This document shows positions 12,691 through 22,999 of a DNA stretch of 64,000 bases, piece after piece. The position numbers were made by a program, and so were the translations under genes. Where the stretch lies: positions 34,675,294-34,739,293 of the forward strand of contig JACMZG010001908.1 in assembly GCA_018340805.1 (NCBI GenBank), given 5' to 3'. Origin of the DNA: Microvelia longipes (taxonomy: Eukaryota > Arthropoda > Insecta > Hemiptera > Veliidae). How positions within the stretch are numbered: position 1 is the first letter of the stretch; each line of letters starts with the position of its first letter. The notes below the pieces were generated by a model. The model did no database searches. It was not told where the DNA came from and was given only the letters and a program-made list of their open reading frames with translations.

Positions 12691-13300
12691 TTCGAAAGGC
12701 ACAACTAGACCTAAAAATTGATTTCTCTAAATAAACAAAATAAAAATTTGTTTTCTATAACATGAGATACTCCTGTTAAATTTCAACTTAACTGAATGAT
12801 TTACCACTTATTGACAACTGAACAAAAAAGAACTAATGCTGATAATAGAATGAAAATTGACACATTTGTTGGTATTATTTAAGACCAAATGAGTCAAATT
12901 TAGTTAAAATTTGTGGAGCTGTAAAAATCGGCCATTAAACGGCTGCTTATTTTAATTTGTTAAAATAAATAAATAAATAAAATAAAAATTTTAAAACGAC
13001 CTAATTATTTTGCCAAGCTTCAACTTTTGATAAATACGATGATAACATACACACACATAGTGACAAACTTAGAATAATACTATATATAGAAGGAGCACAG
13101 GACCGTAAACACAATGTAATTCCACTGATAACACGACAGCCGGTTGACTGGTGCAACTAAGTAATGCTGCCAACCTGACAACAAAACATTATTAAATATG
13201 TGTCATAAATATTTATTAATGAAGAAAAAGATCGTAAAGAACAAATATAATAACTTAAAACACCTGCTGAGTATTTAATAAAACTGGTCTTAGATAGTAA
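12691..13300. other. AT-rich DNA with a 5S-like repeat fragment
   Basis: The interval 12833-12955 resembles the central part of the 5S-like repeat in reverse (GCTGATAATAGAATGAAAAT, CACATTTGTTGGTATTATTT). The section 13060-13200 is somewhat less AT-rich, with no recognised content. Confidence 0.45.
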
Positions 13301-13968
13301 AATTCTGGCGCGGTGGTCCGCATGTCGGCGAATTTCCTTTGAAGCGTGTTTCGTGCTTTTTATATAAGTTTACAACTACTAAATAAATAATCCGGCGCGG
13401 TGGTCCGCTGTCGGGCGAATTTCATTTAGAATACGTTTTCCGTGCTAAACAACCATTTTCTTACTTATGCAAGAACCATGCCATGGTGGTTCTAGAACCT
13501 TAAGCAGTTACTCAAGTGTAAAGCACTGCTCCGTAAACTCATTTTGTCTGTATTTTTTAAAGGAAATGCGCATAACTATCCAGTTGGTTGCACAAAACTA
13601 TGCCTCTAAAATTAGAAGTACGCTCTATTATTTGCACTAGTTTAAAGCTTAGGTACTTATCTTTAAGCTTAGTCAGTTATCTTTAAAGGTTTTAGCGCAT
13701 TTCCTTTGGAAAAAATACAGACAAAATGAGTTACGAGCAGGGCTTGACACTTGAGTAACTGCTTAGTTCTAGAACACGCAATGGGCATGGTTCTTGCATA
13801 AGTAAGAAAATGGTTGTTTAGCACGGAAAACACGTATTCTAAATGAAATTTCGCCCGACAGCGGACCACGCGCCGGAATTATTTATTTAGTAGTTGTAAC
13901 TTATATAAAAAGCACGGAAACACGCATCAAGAAAATTCGCCCGACATGCGGACCACCGCGCCAGAATT
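13301..13968. mobile_element. Foldback element with nested terminal repeats
   Basis: The whole 668-bp segment is a near palindrome. The outer ends are AATTCTGGCGCGGTGGTCCG (13301) and its complement ending CCAGAATT (13968). An inner second copy of the same terminus (CCGGCGCGGTGGTCCGCTG near 13392, complement near 13856-13876) makes a two-shell structure. The arms share TTTCCGTGCTAAACAACCAT, a TGCAAGAACCATGCC block and AAAGGAAATGCGC. The loop of about 115 bp lies around 13580-13690. No transposase is present. Related copies are at 17.06-17.64 and 61.21-61.61 kb. Confidence 0.85.
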
Positions 13969-14307
13969 TTTTACTAGTTGTAAAACTTATATAGGTAAAA
14001 AAAACGATAAAAAATGATCGACCCTTCCAGGATGTTGAACCAGGTACCCTGAGTTTAAGTGGTTGTATTGACTTCGGACCACTGGCATTCATCTCAGAGG
14101 GCCCAAAAAACATTGAAAACGAACCCTACTCGAAATTAATTTTTCAACGACCGTAATTTTGGTTTTCTATAATTTTTGTGTTTTTTCGACTTTTTGGTAA
14201 CTTAAAGTGGTCGTATCGACTTCGGACTGGTTTTCATTCGATTCCGCGCCCAAAATTACATGGAAAACGACACCCTACTCGAAATTTATTTTTTATCGAC
14301 CTAAATT

Positions 14308-14530
14308 TTGGTTTTCGGGAATTTAGAATGGTTTTTTCGATTTTTTAGGTCACTTAGAGTGGTCGTATCGACTTCGGACCGGTTTCATTCGATTCAGCGT
14401 CTCAAAAACATAAATATTGACCTTTTTTGCGGCAAAAAAATATTAACCCTGAAATTTGCCGATTTTTTGAAAATTTCGCTGACTCAGCAAACCGGGTTAA
14501 TGACGTCACAAAAACCTGGTTTCAAATAGG
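14308..14530 (+). repeat. Left-arm module with Maf-like and CRE-like sites
   Basis: Within the left arm, 14478-14488 reads GCTGACTCAGC (palindromic Maf/AP-1-type core) and 14501-14508 reads TGACGTCA. The mirror copy in the right arm has a full TGCTGAGTCAGCA at 16704-16716. A 73-codon open frame over this part is not supported as coding. Confidence 0.6.
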
Positions 14531-14635
14531 GTTCTGTCCTCCCGAAGTTGATTTTTGTTACCAGTTTGGTTAAAAAATATTAATCCGTCGAAAGATAGAG
14601 TGTTTACAAGAAAGTGTCTAGAAATACATATTATT

Positions 14636-14812
14636 ATATTATATATATATATATATATAATATATATATATATAATATATATATTATATATATATACATA
14701 TATATTATATAATTATAATTATATATATATATATATTATATATAATATATAATATATATATATAAATAATATCATATATATATATATATAATAATATATT
14801 ATATATATATAT
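14636..14812. repeat. (TA)n-rich tract
   Basis: About 175 bp of TA dinucleotides with frequent AA/TT interruptions inside the left arm of the giant inverted repeat. The facing tract in the right arm is at 16494-16557. Confidence 0.85.
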
Positions 14813-14905
14813 AAGTTTCAAAAAAAGTATTTTTTCGTCAAGGGACCTCTGAAACGGATTTGTGTCGTGGTCCGAGGTTCGAATTCCGCCATGACGCCTA
14901 TCCCA

Positions 14906-14935
14906 TTTAGCGAATTTCAAAGGAAATTCGCTAAA
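14906..14935. repeat. Perfect 13-bp palindromic arms, TTTAGCGAATTTC type
   Basis: Arms 14906-14918 and 14923-14935 are exact reverse complements around AAAG. The arm sequence recurs at the ends of other repeats in the window (for example 19613, 40038), hinting that it is a shared element terminus. Confidence 0.7.
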
Positions 14936-14939
14936 AGGG

Positions 14940-15830
14940 TGGCGAAATAAAGAAATTACATATAGTTGACAAGACTAACTTTTATATATAATTTAATAAA
15001 TACGTTTTAAACTACAAATTTAAAATGCATAAAATATTGTAATGTACCGATATTTATATTTAGTATTTATGAATAATTCATCATTAATTTAATAATAGAA
15101 ACATAATAATTCAGCAACCGGAAGTAGATTGCAACTTTTTTGAGAAATTTAATATTGTAAGTGGAGCCATATTAGTTGCAACCAGAACCAGCTTTTCGTG
15201 TTATCAGTAGTTTACTCCTCTATATATTATATTTTCTAAGGTGACAAACAACTTGATAAAAACCACTCAAGAGCTTTTAAAACACCTAAAACGGACAATT
15301 CAGTTAAAATCCCGGTTTCGATTCATACGGCAATAACATTACTTTTCTTATAAATCTACGGTATAAATAAGCAAAGTAAAAACGCGCATAAAGTAAATAA
15401 CATTATCATTTTATGCACAGTATAACGTTTAAGAAAAAATGTTAGTGAACTACTCTCAAAACAATGTACACAACGCAAATACACAATGCATAAATACATT
15501 TTACCGGTTTCCACTTCATAATTCACGATATTTATGAATACATTAAAATAGAACAATCTATTTAAAAATACATTTTCTATAGCCTTTCCTTTTCGTAAAT
15601 TAATTCTTTTTATCTTTGATCAGTACATTTTTGTTGAAATTAATTGAATTAAGAAATGTTAATTAAAATATACTGTGCGAAATACATATATAATTTTGAA
15701 ATTATTACAAAAATAAACGAAGGAAAATTAATTAGTAAAAAACAACGAGTATATCACACCCAGAAAATTGATAAATAAACAGCAAGGACGGGATATATCA
15801 CTATAAGAGAATATAAAAATACGAGTATGC
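14940..15830. other. AT-rich spacer of the giant inverted repeat
   Basis: No gene. It includes a minus-strand 5' fragment of the 5S-like repeat at 15235-15380. Short open frames here have no family motifs. Confidence 0.45.
15235..15380 (-). repeat. 5S-rRNA-like repeat fragment (5' part)
   Basis: In reverse orientation it shows AAAACCACTCAAGAGCTTTT, AACACCTAAAACGGACAATT, AAATCCCGGTTTCG and the start block TTACTTTTCTTATAAATC. These are the 5' blocks seen in copies at 12.1, 22.9 and 34.1 kb. Confidence 0.65.
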
Positions 15831-16216
15831 TATATTACTATATAATATATATATATATTTATATTATATATATATATATATAATATTATAAATATAATAT
15901 TGATTATATTATATATATATATATATATATATGATATAGTATGTATTTATTATTGTATTAGATATATTAGTTTAAATTTAAATTTTATAATAATATATTA
16001 GAATAATATATATATATTATATTATATAATAAATGTGTATATTATATATATATATATATTATATATAATTATTATATTATATAATATATGTATATTGTAT
16101 ATTTGTTGTATGTTGTATGTTTATATATAATTTTAAATGATTTAAATAATATAATATATATTTAATGATTATATATAATATTATTGTAATATATATATAT
16201 TATATATATATATAAT

Positions 16217-16250
<34 letters not shown>

Positions 16251-16275
16251 TTATTATGTATATATATATATATAT

Positions 16276-16309
<34 letters not shown>

Positions 16310-16336
16310 ATATATATAATATATATTATATATACT
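15831..16336. repeat. Long TA/TAT low-complexity region
   Basis: About 500 bp almost entirely of A and T, mixing (TA)n runs with degenerate AT sequence. It occupies the centre of the giant inverted repeat and could itself fold back. Confidence 0.85.
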
Positions 16337-16493
16337 TTTAATACTATTTTAAATGATAAACTTGCTGAAGCTCTTTTAGAATTCCTGTGAAATTTCGCTA
16401 ATTGGGATAGGCGTCATGCGGGAATTGGAACCTCGACCACGACAAAATCCGTTCAAGTCCCAAATGACGAAAAAATAAGTTTCGCTGAGACTT

Positions 16494-16500
16494 TATATAT

Positions 16501-16555
<55 letters not shown>

Positions 16556-16557
16556 AT
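16494..16557. repeat. (TA)n tract in right arm
   Basis: A TA tract facing the tract at 14636-14812 across the giant inverted repeat. Confidence 0.85.
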
Positions 16558-17059
16558 AGTTATTCTAACACTTTATTGTTAAACACTCATCTTCGGAACG
16601 GGGAATAATATTTTTTAAACAAAACTTGGTACAAAAATAAACTTTCGGAGGACCACTGAACCCTATTGAAAACCAGGTTTTGTGACGTTCATATAACCCG
16701 GTTTGCTGAGTCAGCAAATTTTCAAAAATCGGCAAAATTCAGGGTTTATATTTTTGCCGCGAAAAAGTTTCAATATTTTATGTTTTTTAGACGCTGATCG
16801 AAGAACCGGTCGAGGCGAGATACGGACACTCTAAGTGACCTATAATTCGAAAAAAACCACAAAAATATAGAAAAACCACATTACGGTCGTTGAAAATAAT
16901 TCGAGGTAGGTGTTGTTTTTCAATGTTTTTTGGGCCTCTTGAGCTTGAATTGGCATTGGTCGGTTCAATGACGACACTCCAACTAGGTACCTGGGTTACA
17001 TCCTTGAAGGGTCGATTAATTTTTTATCGTTTTTTTTTATAAATATAAGTTTAAACTAA

Positions 17060-17640
17060 ATATTCAGCGCGTGTCCGCATGTCGCGAATTTCCTCGTTTT
17101 TCTTATCGCGAATATATCGATAACCAGTGTTGTCTTAAATCTAGTAGGGACAAAATTTTATCGTTTTTTCTACTAATATGAAGTTACACTAGAAACATCT
17201 GCCAGTAAGTTCTCGCATGTCGGGCGATTTTCCTTTGTAAGAAAATGCGCAAAACTTTTAAAAGATAACTGACTAAGCTTAAAGATAAGTAACTAATCTT
17301 TAAACTAGGCAATAATAGTGCGTACTTCTATTTTTAGAGGCATAAGTTTTGACAACACGGATGATTATGCCGCATTTCTTTGGAAAACAGACAAATGAGT
17401 ACGAGCATGCTTGAAATGATATGCTTAGTTCTAAGCATAACAGACACCAATGGCCATGGCTTCTGTGGCATAAGCAAGAAATGGGTTGTTTAGCACGGAA
17501 AACCACGTATCTAAATAATTCGCCGACGGGACCACCTGCCTGGCGAATAATTGATTTATAGTTGAAACTTATAAACTCGCTAATATGCACGGAAAACACG
17601 CATCCAAGGATTCGCTCCCCCACATCGGACCACCGCGCCG
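17060..17640. mobile_element. Degenerate foldback copy 2
   Basis: Related to 13301-13968 but eroded. It keeps GTCCGCATGTCG ends on the left, the AAGATAACTGACTAAGCTTA loop region, TTGTTTAGCACGGAAAACCA, and CATCGGACCACCGCGCCGAA on the right. A 107-codon minus-strand frame through it (17300-17623) is a by-product of the repeat. Confidence 0.7.
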
Positions 17641-17689
17641 AATTGTACTTTTCTACCTTTATATCGGAAAAGTATTGTATTAAAAAACA

Positions 17690-17935
17690 ACTTAGTAAAA
17701 AATGTATAGTTGTGCTATTCAGAAAATAATTTATTATATGACGTCATTAATGACTCCGCAAAAATCTTTGACGTTTTTCAAAATTGTTTTTAATCGAAAA
17801 ATAATCAAATTCATTTGAATTTAAGTACCAAAATATATCCCTATAAGTAATAAATAAGTACTAAGTTTTATTTCAATACTGATATTACAATTCATTATTA
17901 CTATAATAAATTGCTCAATTAATAATTACGCGTTA
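17690..17935 (+). repeat. 5S-rRNA-like repeat fragment (central part)
   Basis: Shows TGACGTCATTAATGACTCCG (17739-17758), AATAATCAAATTCATTTGAA and the AAGTAATAAATAAGTACTAA block, then stops before the 5S-like module. Confidence 0.65.
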
Positions 17936-18500
17936 CAAAAATCCGTTCGATAAAAATGAGTTATCTAGTTCAAATTTTAATAATATTTAAGGAAACTAAA
18001 GCAGTTAGCTCATATATCAACGCCTCAGCAACGTATGATATTTTTTATACAAGATGAATTTTCTTTAGTACCTGTCAAATGACAATAAGGTGGACATAAT
18101 ACTGTGAAGTCAATCTGTTAAACGTGTCTGTTGCGGTCTGTCACACCTCGCCGCTCCATTGCTCCTCTCACAGTTTGTTGATTATGCAAAATTGTCCGTC
18201 TTCATTGTGTTTGTATAGTGAAGGGTAGATTGTGTTTCAACACATCGATTTTTTACACAATTTCCCTCGGTATTCTTTTACTCCAGAGTCACTGTATCAT
18301 TAGTAAATTTTTAATTCATTCTACAGGCCTAAGTTTAGCCACATCTGTACATAAGTTCACGCAACATGGACATCCTTCAGGAGACCCTCCCCCCCAGTGG
18401 TTGCAAACTATTCAGTGTTAGAGCCTACCTTCTCAATATGCGCGCCTGAATCTATCTTTAATCAACTTATCTTATCTATCTTTAATCAACTACAACAAAA
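17936..18500. other. Intergenic DNA, no gene recognised
   Basis: The interval 18100-18430 is less AT-rich and has overlapping 67- and 91-codon plus-strand frames, but neither matches a family I recognise and they overlap the start of a dispersed repeat. No function is proposed. Confidence 0.35.
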
Positions 18501-19160
18501 GCCCCATGACCTTTTGGCAGCAATGGGACATCGGAGGTCGCTTAGGGGTCCCAGGCCACAGTACTGCCACGAGACAAGAGATTTTCTAAATGTATTATTC
18601 AAAAGAACGCGATTTATTTACATTATGTTATGTATGTTAATGGATAAGACCGGAACTGATGTTGATAATTAAATTTGACTACAGATATTAGTTTACCTCA
18701 CTAAGCAGTATATGAGTCACAAATTTCAGCTAGATAAGAACACTTTTTAAACTTTTATGACTTTCTGAAATTTCTGCTGAATTATTATAGTGAGTAAATA
18801 TTAATGTATATCATAAACAATTGGATTCGGGACCGGGACATTAACAAGATCGATTTAAGTATGTAGTTTTATTTCGATCCGAGAAAGCATGGTATACACA
18901 TTTGCAAGTTGTATACTTACATAAATATATATATTATATATATTATATATAATAATATATTTATATATATATATATATATAATAATATATATATAAATAT
19001 ATTATTATATAATATATATATATATATACATGTGTGTGAATGTAAGTGTTCTTGATGAGTAAGATGAGTAAGTCCCCCTTCCAAAAATCTACCTCCCATT
19101 TTATAACTCAACATCATAAGCTCATTTTCCTTCAGAAATTCGCTTAAATCATTAGAGGAG
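18500..19160 (+). repeat. TA-core dispersed repeat, copy B
   Basis: Contains a head block (GGTCGCTTAGGGGTCCCAGG), AACGCGATTTATTTACATTA, ATAAACAATTGGATTCGGG, ATTAACAAGATCGATTTAAG and a TA tract (18923-19029). The 3' end is CCCCCTTCCAAAAATCTACC with CATCATAAGCTCATTTTCCT and GAAATTCGCTTAAA. The order matches copies A, D and E. The frame of 112 codons on the minus strand is repeat-derived. Confidence 0.7.
18923..19029. repeat. (TA)n-rich tract inside TA-core repeat B
   Basis: About 105 bp of TA dinucleotides with interruptions, at the family's internal position. Confidence 0.85.
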
Positions 19161-19610
19161 TGAGCAAAAAAAAACAAGTAGGTATTTGCTGAGAGTGAAA
19201 GAACACAGGCAGTACAGGTACCTTGGTACTTACTCGGGGAAGACGGACAGGTCATTAGAGATTGGACATGTAGGGGGACTAACTTCCTGTTTGTTCACAC
19301 CTTGTTCCGCTTTCATTTAGATTTGAAATGACTTAAAAGCTTGTAAATAAAAACAAAGATTTTAAAATTACTACTTCTCTTAAACTGTGGCCAGATATAG
19401 AAAGAAAGAAATGCGATTAGATTAATACGTGAAAATGTTAACCTCGCATGTTTTGTTTCTGTTGAACACCAAGGAAAATCATATTTTGGTTGTAACTAAA
19501 ATGTGGTAAAAAAATTTAGATAGGAATGTTTTTATACTTATTACTATTAACTTAAAATAAAACATTCTTATACATCTGGTTAAACAATCTCATTAGCCCA
19601 TTTGCCTCAG
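19161..19610. other. Intergenic DNA, no gene seen
   Basis: Nothing coding. It ends with CTCATTAGCCCATTTGCCTC and AGGAAATTCGCTAATA, a 3' end like that of the TA-core family, so a degenerate fragment probably lies here. Confidence 0.4.
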
Positions 19611-19639
19611 GAAATTCGCTAATAGAAATGCTGACAAGG

Positions 19640-20190
19640 CCAGTTTACTTCACCTACTTTTTGGCTCTTGGGACCGCTTCGTGGCCACATTGTCGGCCAG
19701 AGTTGTCTTGTAATAAATAACTACACTACGAGTTTTCATAAACGGCGTATATTACCTCAATTTTAGTCGAAACCCCAGATTGTTCACATAAATTGTTTAT
19801 GTCAAACGATAAAAGTAATATTGATTAGACTACATCGTTATGTTTGCCTTATGTAATAGTGTGTATACAGCTGTACACTCAATTTTAGCTTAGTCCAAAT
19901 CTTTAGTGAAGCTTTGATCTTTTTACTGTCATTTTGAGGGTTAATGACATCATATTTTACAAACAATAGCGTTTTTTTTATATGGTTGATCGTTGTACTA
20001 AGTTTTATTATGATCCGAGCAAGGGTTCGAACGTTATATCAGGGAGTACTTAAAATAGTACCTGGTTATATTATATATATCTATATATTTATATTCTTGA
20101 TTGGAACAAGTTATTCTCTTTTAGTTTAGAAAAACCGCCTCCTCCTTTCATGACACCAATCTCATAAACCTTATTTTGCTTGTCGTTTCG
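19640..20190 (+). repeat. TA-core dispersed repeat, copy C
   Basis: Contains a head (GGACCGCTTCGTGGCCACAT), TTTTGAGGGTTAATGACATC, TTTTACAAACAATAGCG, a GTACTAAGTTTTATTATGATCC block, a very short AT tract (20067-20095), a pyrimidine-rich block (CCGCCTCCTCCTTTC) and CAATCTCATAAACCTTATTT. It is the copy with the shortest TA tract. Confidence 0.65.
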
Positions 20191-20199
20191 TCAAAAGCA

Positions 20200-20690
20200 T
20201 TTTTTTGTTTAATATAATATTTATCTAACCCTTTAATACCAATTCATTAACAACAACATATAAGTAAACCCATACAAAATCAGTAAATTGGTAATGAAGT
20301 GCCATCCCTCGAAACCCGCATAATCAATTGCTGGCCTCCCAAAATAAAAATAATCTTAACTTAAAAAGCCTAAATGTCAGGAGTATTTCAAAACCTTTAA
20401 AATATATTAAATAGCTTCACTACCAAGTTGGCTTGTAATGAAGTTTCAAATGTAGGTCACAAGTTAGCCTTTTATAGACCAGAATGAGTATATAATTATT
20501 ATTTTATATAAATGAAGGTTTTACAATGTACAAGTAACATTTAAATCTTACAAAATGTTAATTTTAAATGTTTAACAAATAAAACAAAATTAATTGTAAG
20601 AATAGCCTACAATAGAATGAGACTAAGTGGGAAATTATACTCCGTAAATAATATCGTCAATAATAACATCTGGGCATATTTTGTAAAGAA
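20200..20690. other. AT-rich intergenic DNA, no gene seen
   Basis: Nothing recognisable apart from AT-rich runs. Confidence 0.4.
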
Positions 20691-20704
20691 AATTTCCTCT
20701 TGGA

Positions 20705-21155
20705 TATCTTAGTATTTTTTACTTTTCTTTATTTCTACCGTAGATATATAGGAAAAGTATAGTATTTGCAAAAATCCGAAACCGGGATGACACTGGAATA
20801 ATTGTTTCAAAACATGTTTCATCTCATTATCAGCATTAGTTAAATTTTTATCGAATGGCTTGGGTAAATTTTATAACGAAATTGAAAAATAATCCAATTG
20901 AGTTGAAATTCGGTACAAGTATACCCTTTTACGTATTGAATAAGTACTCCAAGGTTCGGATTTAATACAAGTATATCCATGATGTTTGGTGGATTATAAA
21001 AGTCAAGCAGCATCGAGCGTGGTCAGTGACTGGATGGGTGACCGCTGGTTTGAAACTGATCTATTTACTATCTGAGGACGAGCGAAGCGTGTCCGCAGTA
21101 GAAAGGATGAGCGAATCTGATGTAAAGTTCCAAAGTATGACGTACCGATGTTTAT
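20705..21155 (+). repeat. 5S-rRNA-like repeat, copy 3 (internal deletion)
   Basis: Begins with a hairpin-like start (ACTTTTCTTTATTTCTACCG with facing AGGAAAAGTA), then CGAAACCGGGATGACACTGG. It jumps to TTCATCTCATTATCAGCATT, missing the GT-rich and TGACGTCA blocks. It has the clearest 5S-like module of the family (21001-21048: AAGCAGCATCGAGCGTGGTC, GACTGGATGGGTGACCGCTG) and the tail GAGGACGAGCGAAGCGTGTC. Confidence 0.8.
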
Positions 21156-21234
21156 AATAATTATTTCATAATAATTCTTTTAAAAAATTAAAAATAAAAG
21201 TAAATAAAGCATAGCAACACTAAAAGCCTTATTA

Positions 21235-21345
21235 TAAAAATGTATGAATTCAAATGGAAATGGGCTGGACATTGCCTTGATTCCTCCTGTACACAGGATG
21301 AATCAAGGGAAAAAGAGAAGAGTGCTGACTAAATGTCCCCTCAAT
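21235..21345 (+). pseudogene. Possible LINE reverse-transcriptase C-terminal relic
   Basis: One frame reads FKWKWAGHCLDSS before running into a stop. KWKWAGH followed by a short linker is characteristic of the C-terminal end of many insect non-LTR retrotransposon reverse transcriptases. No other RT motif is nearby and a frame change would be needed to continue, so this is at best a short dead fragment. Confidence 0.3.
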
Positions 21346-22370
21346 GGATTCATCGCATAGGGATACTTAAATAAACAGAATGAAGTATTAAAGAACTTTT
21401 CTGACCCCCTGGATGTTGTATGAGATAGAGAAATAGGAGCAAACGTACCTTCTCATGGTTATAGGAAAAAAAATGCGAAACGCAGATTATCTAACAAGGA
21501 AAAGTCGAGTTTGCTCCTCAACTTTCTTCTGAGCTTGTCGTGTTTTTAGTTAACTATGGTGATTGTTAAGTCAATTAAAAAAAAAAAAAAAACAGTTAAA
21601 AAAAAGTTATTACTTTTTACTATTTTTTTGTAACCTTCTCATAAGCAAAACAACAGGAAACCATCGCGAGGAAATTTGTGTCTAAATTTAGGCCTGCGCA
21701 GTTAATGTAATGATTCTAAGCATGCGAAGTTCATACCGAGCATGCGCACTTTCTTTATGGCACGAGTTTTGTAATGGATTCTTTTATATTTTTTTGCTCT
21801 GGGTGGGGTTACTTTTTTATATAGTAAATTGACTAACGCGCCATCCCCTTTATGTAAGAACCTTGATTAAACAGGGGTAGAGGCAGCTATTAGATAGAGT
21901 GAACGTTTCAATTCATACCAAATATTAATATTGGACTCTTCCAACTCCTCAAATAAGGGAGGCTATAGATTCTGATAATAAGAGTTAAGAAACCTATTAT
22001 TCTTATTTACTTTACAATATAATTATTTGAATTCTTTAAATAAAGAATACTTTTTTACGCTTTCTTAAACAATTTCATTCATGAGTCGTTTCAACTTCAC
22101 CTATTCCACGTAGTAATATCCGGCTTCCTAGACCTAACCTTGTCTAAGAGTCTACTCCCTGGGTATGATTATATTCTCCAAATGCTAACTAATAGTGGAC
22201 TCTATTACATATTCAGTCACAATCCAACTGACTGATTATCTAGGACGCCTGACCTGTCAAGCTAATAAATCAACATCTTAAACGGGTATCACTTTCTCGT
22301 CTTTTTGTTATCCATCACAGTATTAAGTGAAGTAGTCGTATAAAATATTATTGCGGCGTTAATATAATCA
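21346..22370. other. Intergenic DNA, no gene recognised
   Basis: A poly(A)-rich run lies at 21578-21612. Around 21690-21755 a GC-richer stretch contains related GCCTGCGCAG, GCATGCGAAG and GCATGCGCAC motifs. Nothing coding is recognised. Confidence 0.4.
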
Positions 22371-22374
22371 TAAA

Positions 22375-22995
22375 ATCAGGTACGAGGTACATCAGAGCAT
22401 TTGCTCGCAACATCGAATTCGCTGCGCTCATCCTCCATACTTCGGACTCGCTTTGCTCGTCCTCAGAATATACAATACGCCCAATTTATACAGTAACACG
22501 TCATTGGATTTGCTTTGCTCGTTTCAGATAGTAATTACATTAATTTTGTTCCCAAAAATCACCCATCAAGGCCCTGTCCTCGCTTGATGCTGCTTAACTA
22601 CTAATCTTACAAAAACTGTATATATATACTTGACGAATTGAAACAAAACTTAGTATACTTATTTATTTTACGTGGGATACACTTGTAGCAAATACCCACT
22701 CCATTGTATTAACTTTTACATAATTTCAATTAGATTTTTTTTTAAATAAATTTAATTTTTTAAAAAACATATTCAAGACATTTTATAAAAATTTAACTAC
22801 TGCTGAAAATGAAATGAAACTTACCATACATGACAACATTTGTACCGATCGAAACATTTTCCTCGTTTTATAAGACAACTCAGAAAGTCTTAAAACACCT
22901 AAAACGGATATTTCAAGTGAAATCCCGGTTTTGTGAAAAACACAATACTTTTCCAATATTTACGGTATAAATGAGGAAAAGTAAAAATATGCATG
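22375..22995 (-). repeat. 5S-rRNA-like repeat, copy 4
   Basis: Full-order minus-strand copy. The tail has GAATTCGCTGCGCTCATCC and GGACTCGCTTTGCTCGTCC. The 5S-like module is at 22551-22599 (reverse of AAGCAGCATCAAGCG and GATGGGTGA). Its 5' end has CACCTAAAACGGATATTTCA, CCCGGTTTTGTG and ATTTACGGTATAAATGAGGA. Confidence 0.8.
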
Positions 22996-22999
22996 TAAA

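Larger units (their letters stand above)
13301..17640. repeat. Giant inverted repeat, about 4.3 kb overall
   Basis: The left side (about 14010-14935) is an imperfect reverse complement of the right side (about 16380-17035). Matching pairs include GATCGACCCTTCCAGGATG with CATCCTTGAAGGGTCGAT, GGGCCCAAAAAACATTGAAA with TTCAATGTTTTTTGGGCC, and GTGTCGTGGTCCGAGGTTCG with GAACCTCGACCACGAC. Outside each arm lies a foldback element with AATTCTGGCGCGG-type ends (13301-13968 and about 17060-17640). The central spacer is AT-rich. It could be a composite mobile element or an inverted duplication. A transcript through it would fold into long double-stranded RNA. Confidence 0.8.

Noticed and set aside
21001..21048. 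A true 5S rRNA gene
   Set aside because: Only the internal promoter half is similar, with many changes. The flanks are the dispersed repeat rather than the 5' and 3' ends of 5S rRNA.
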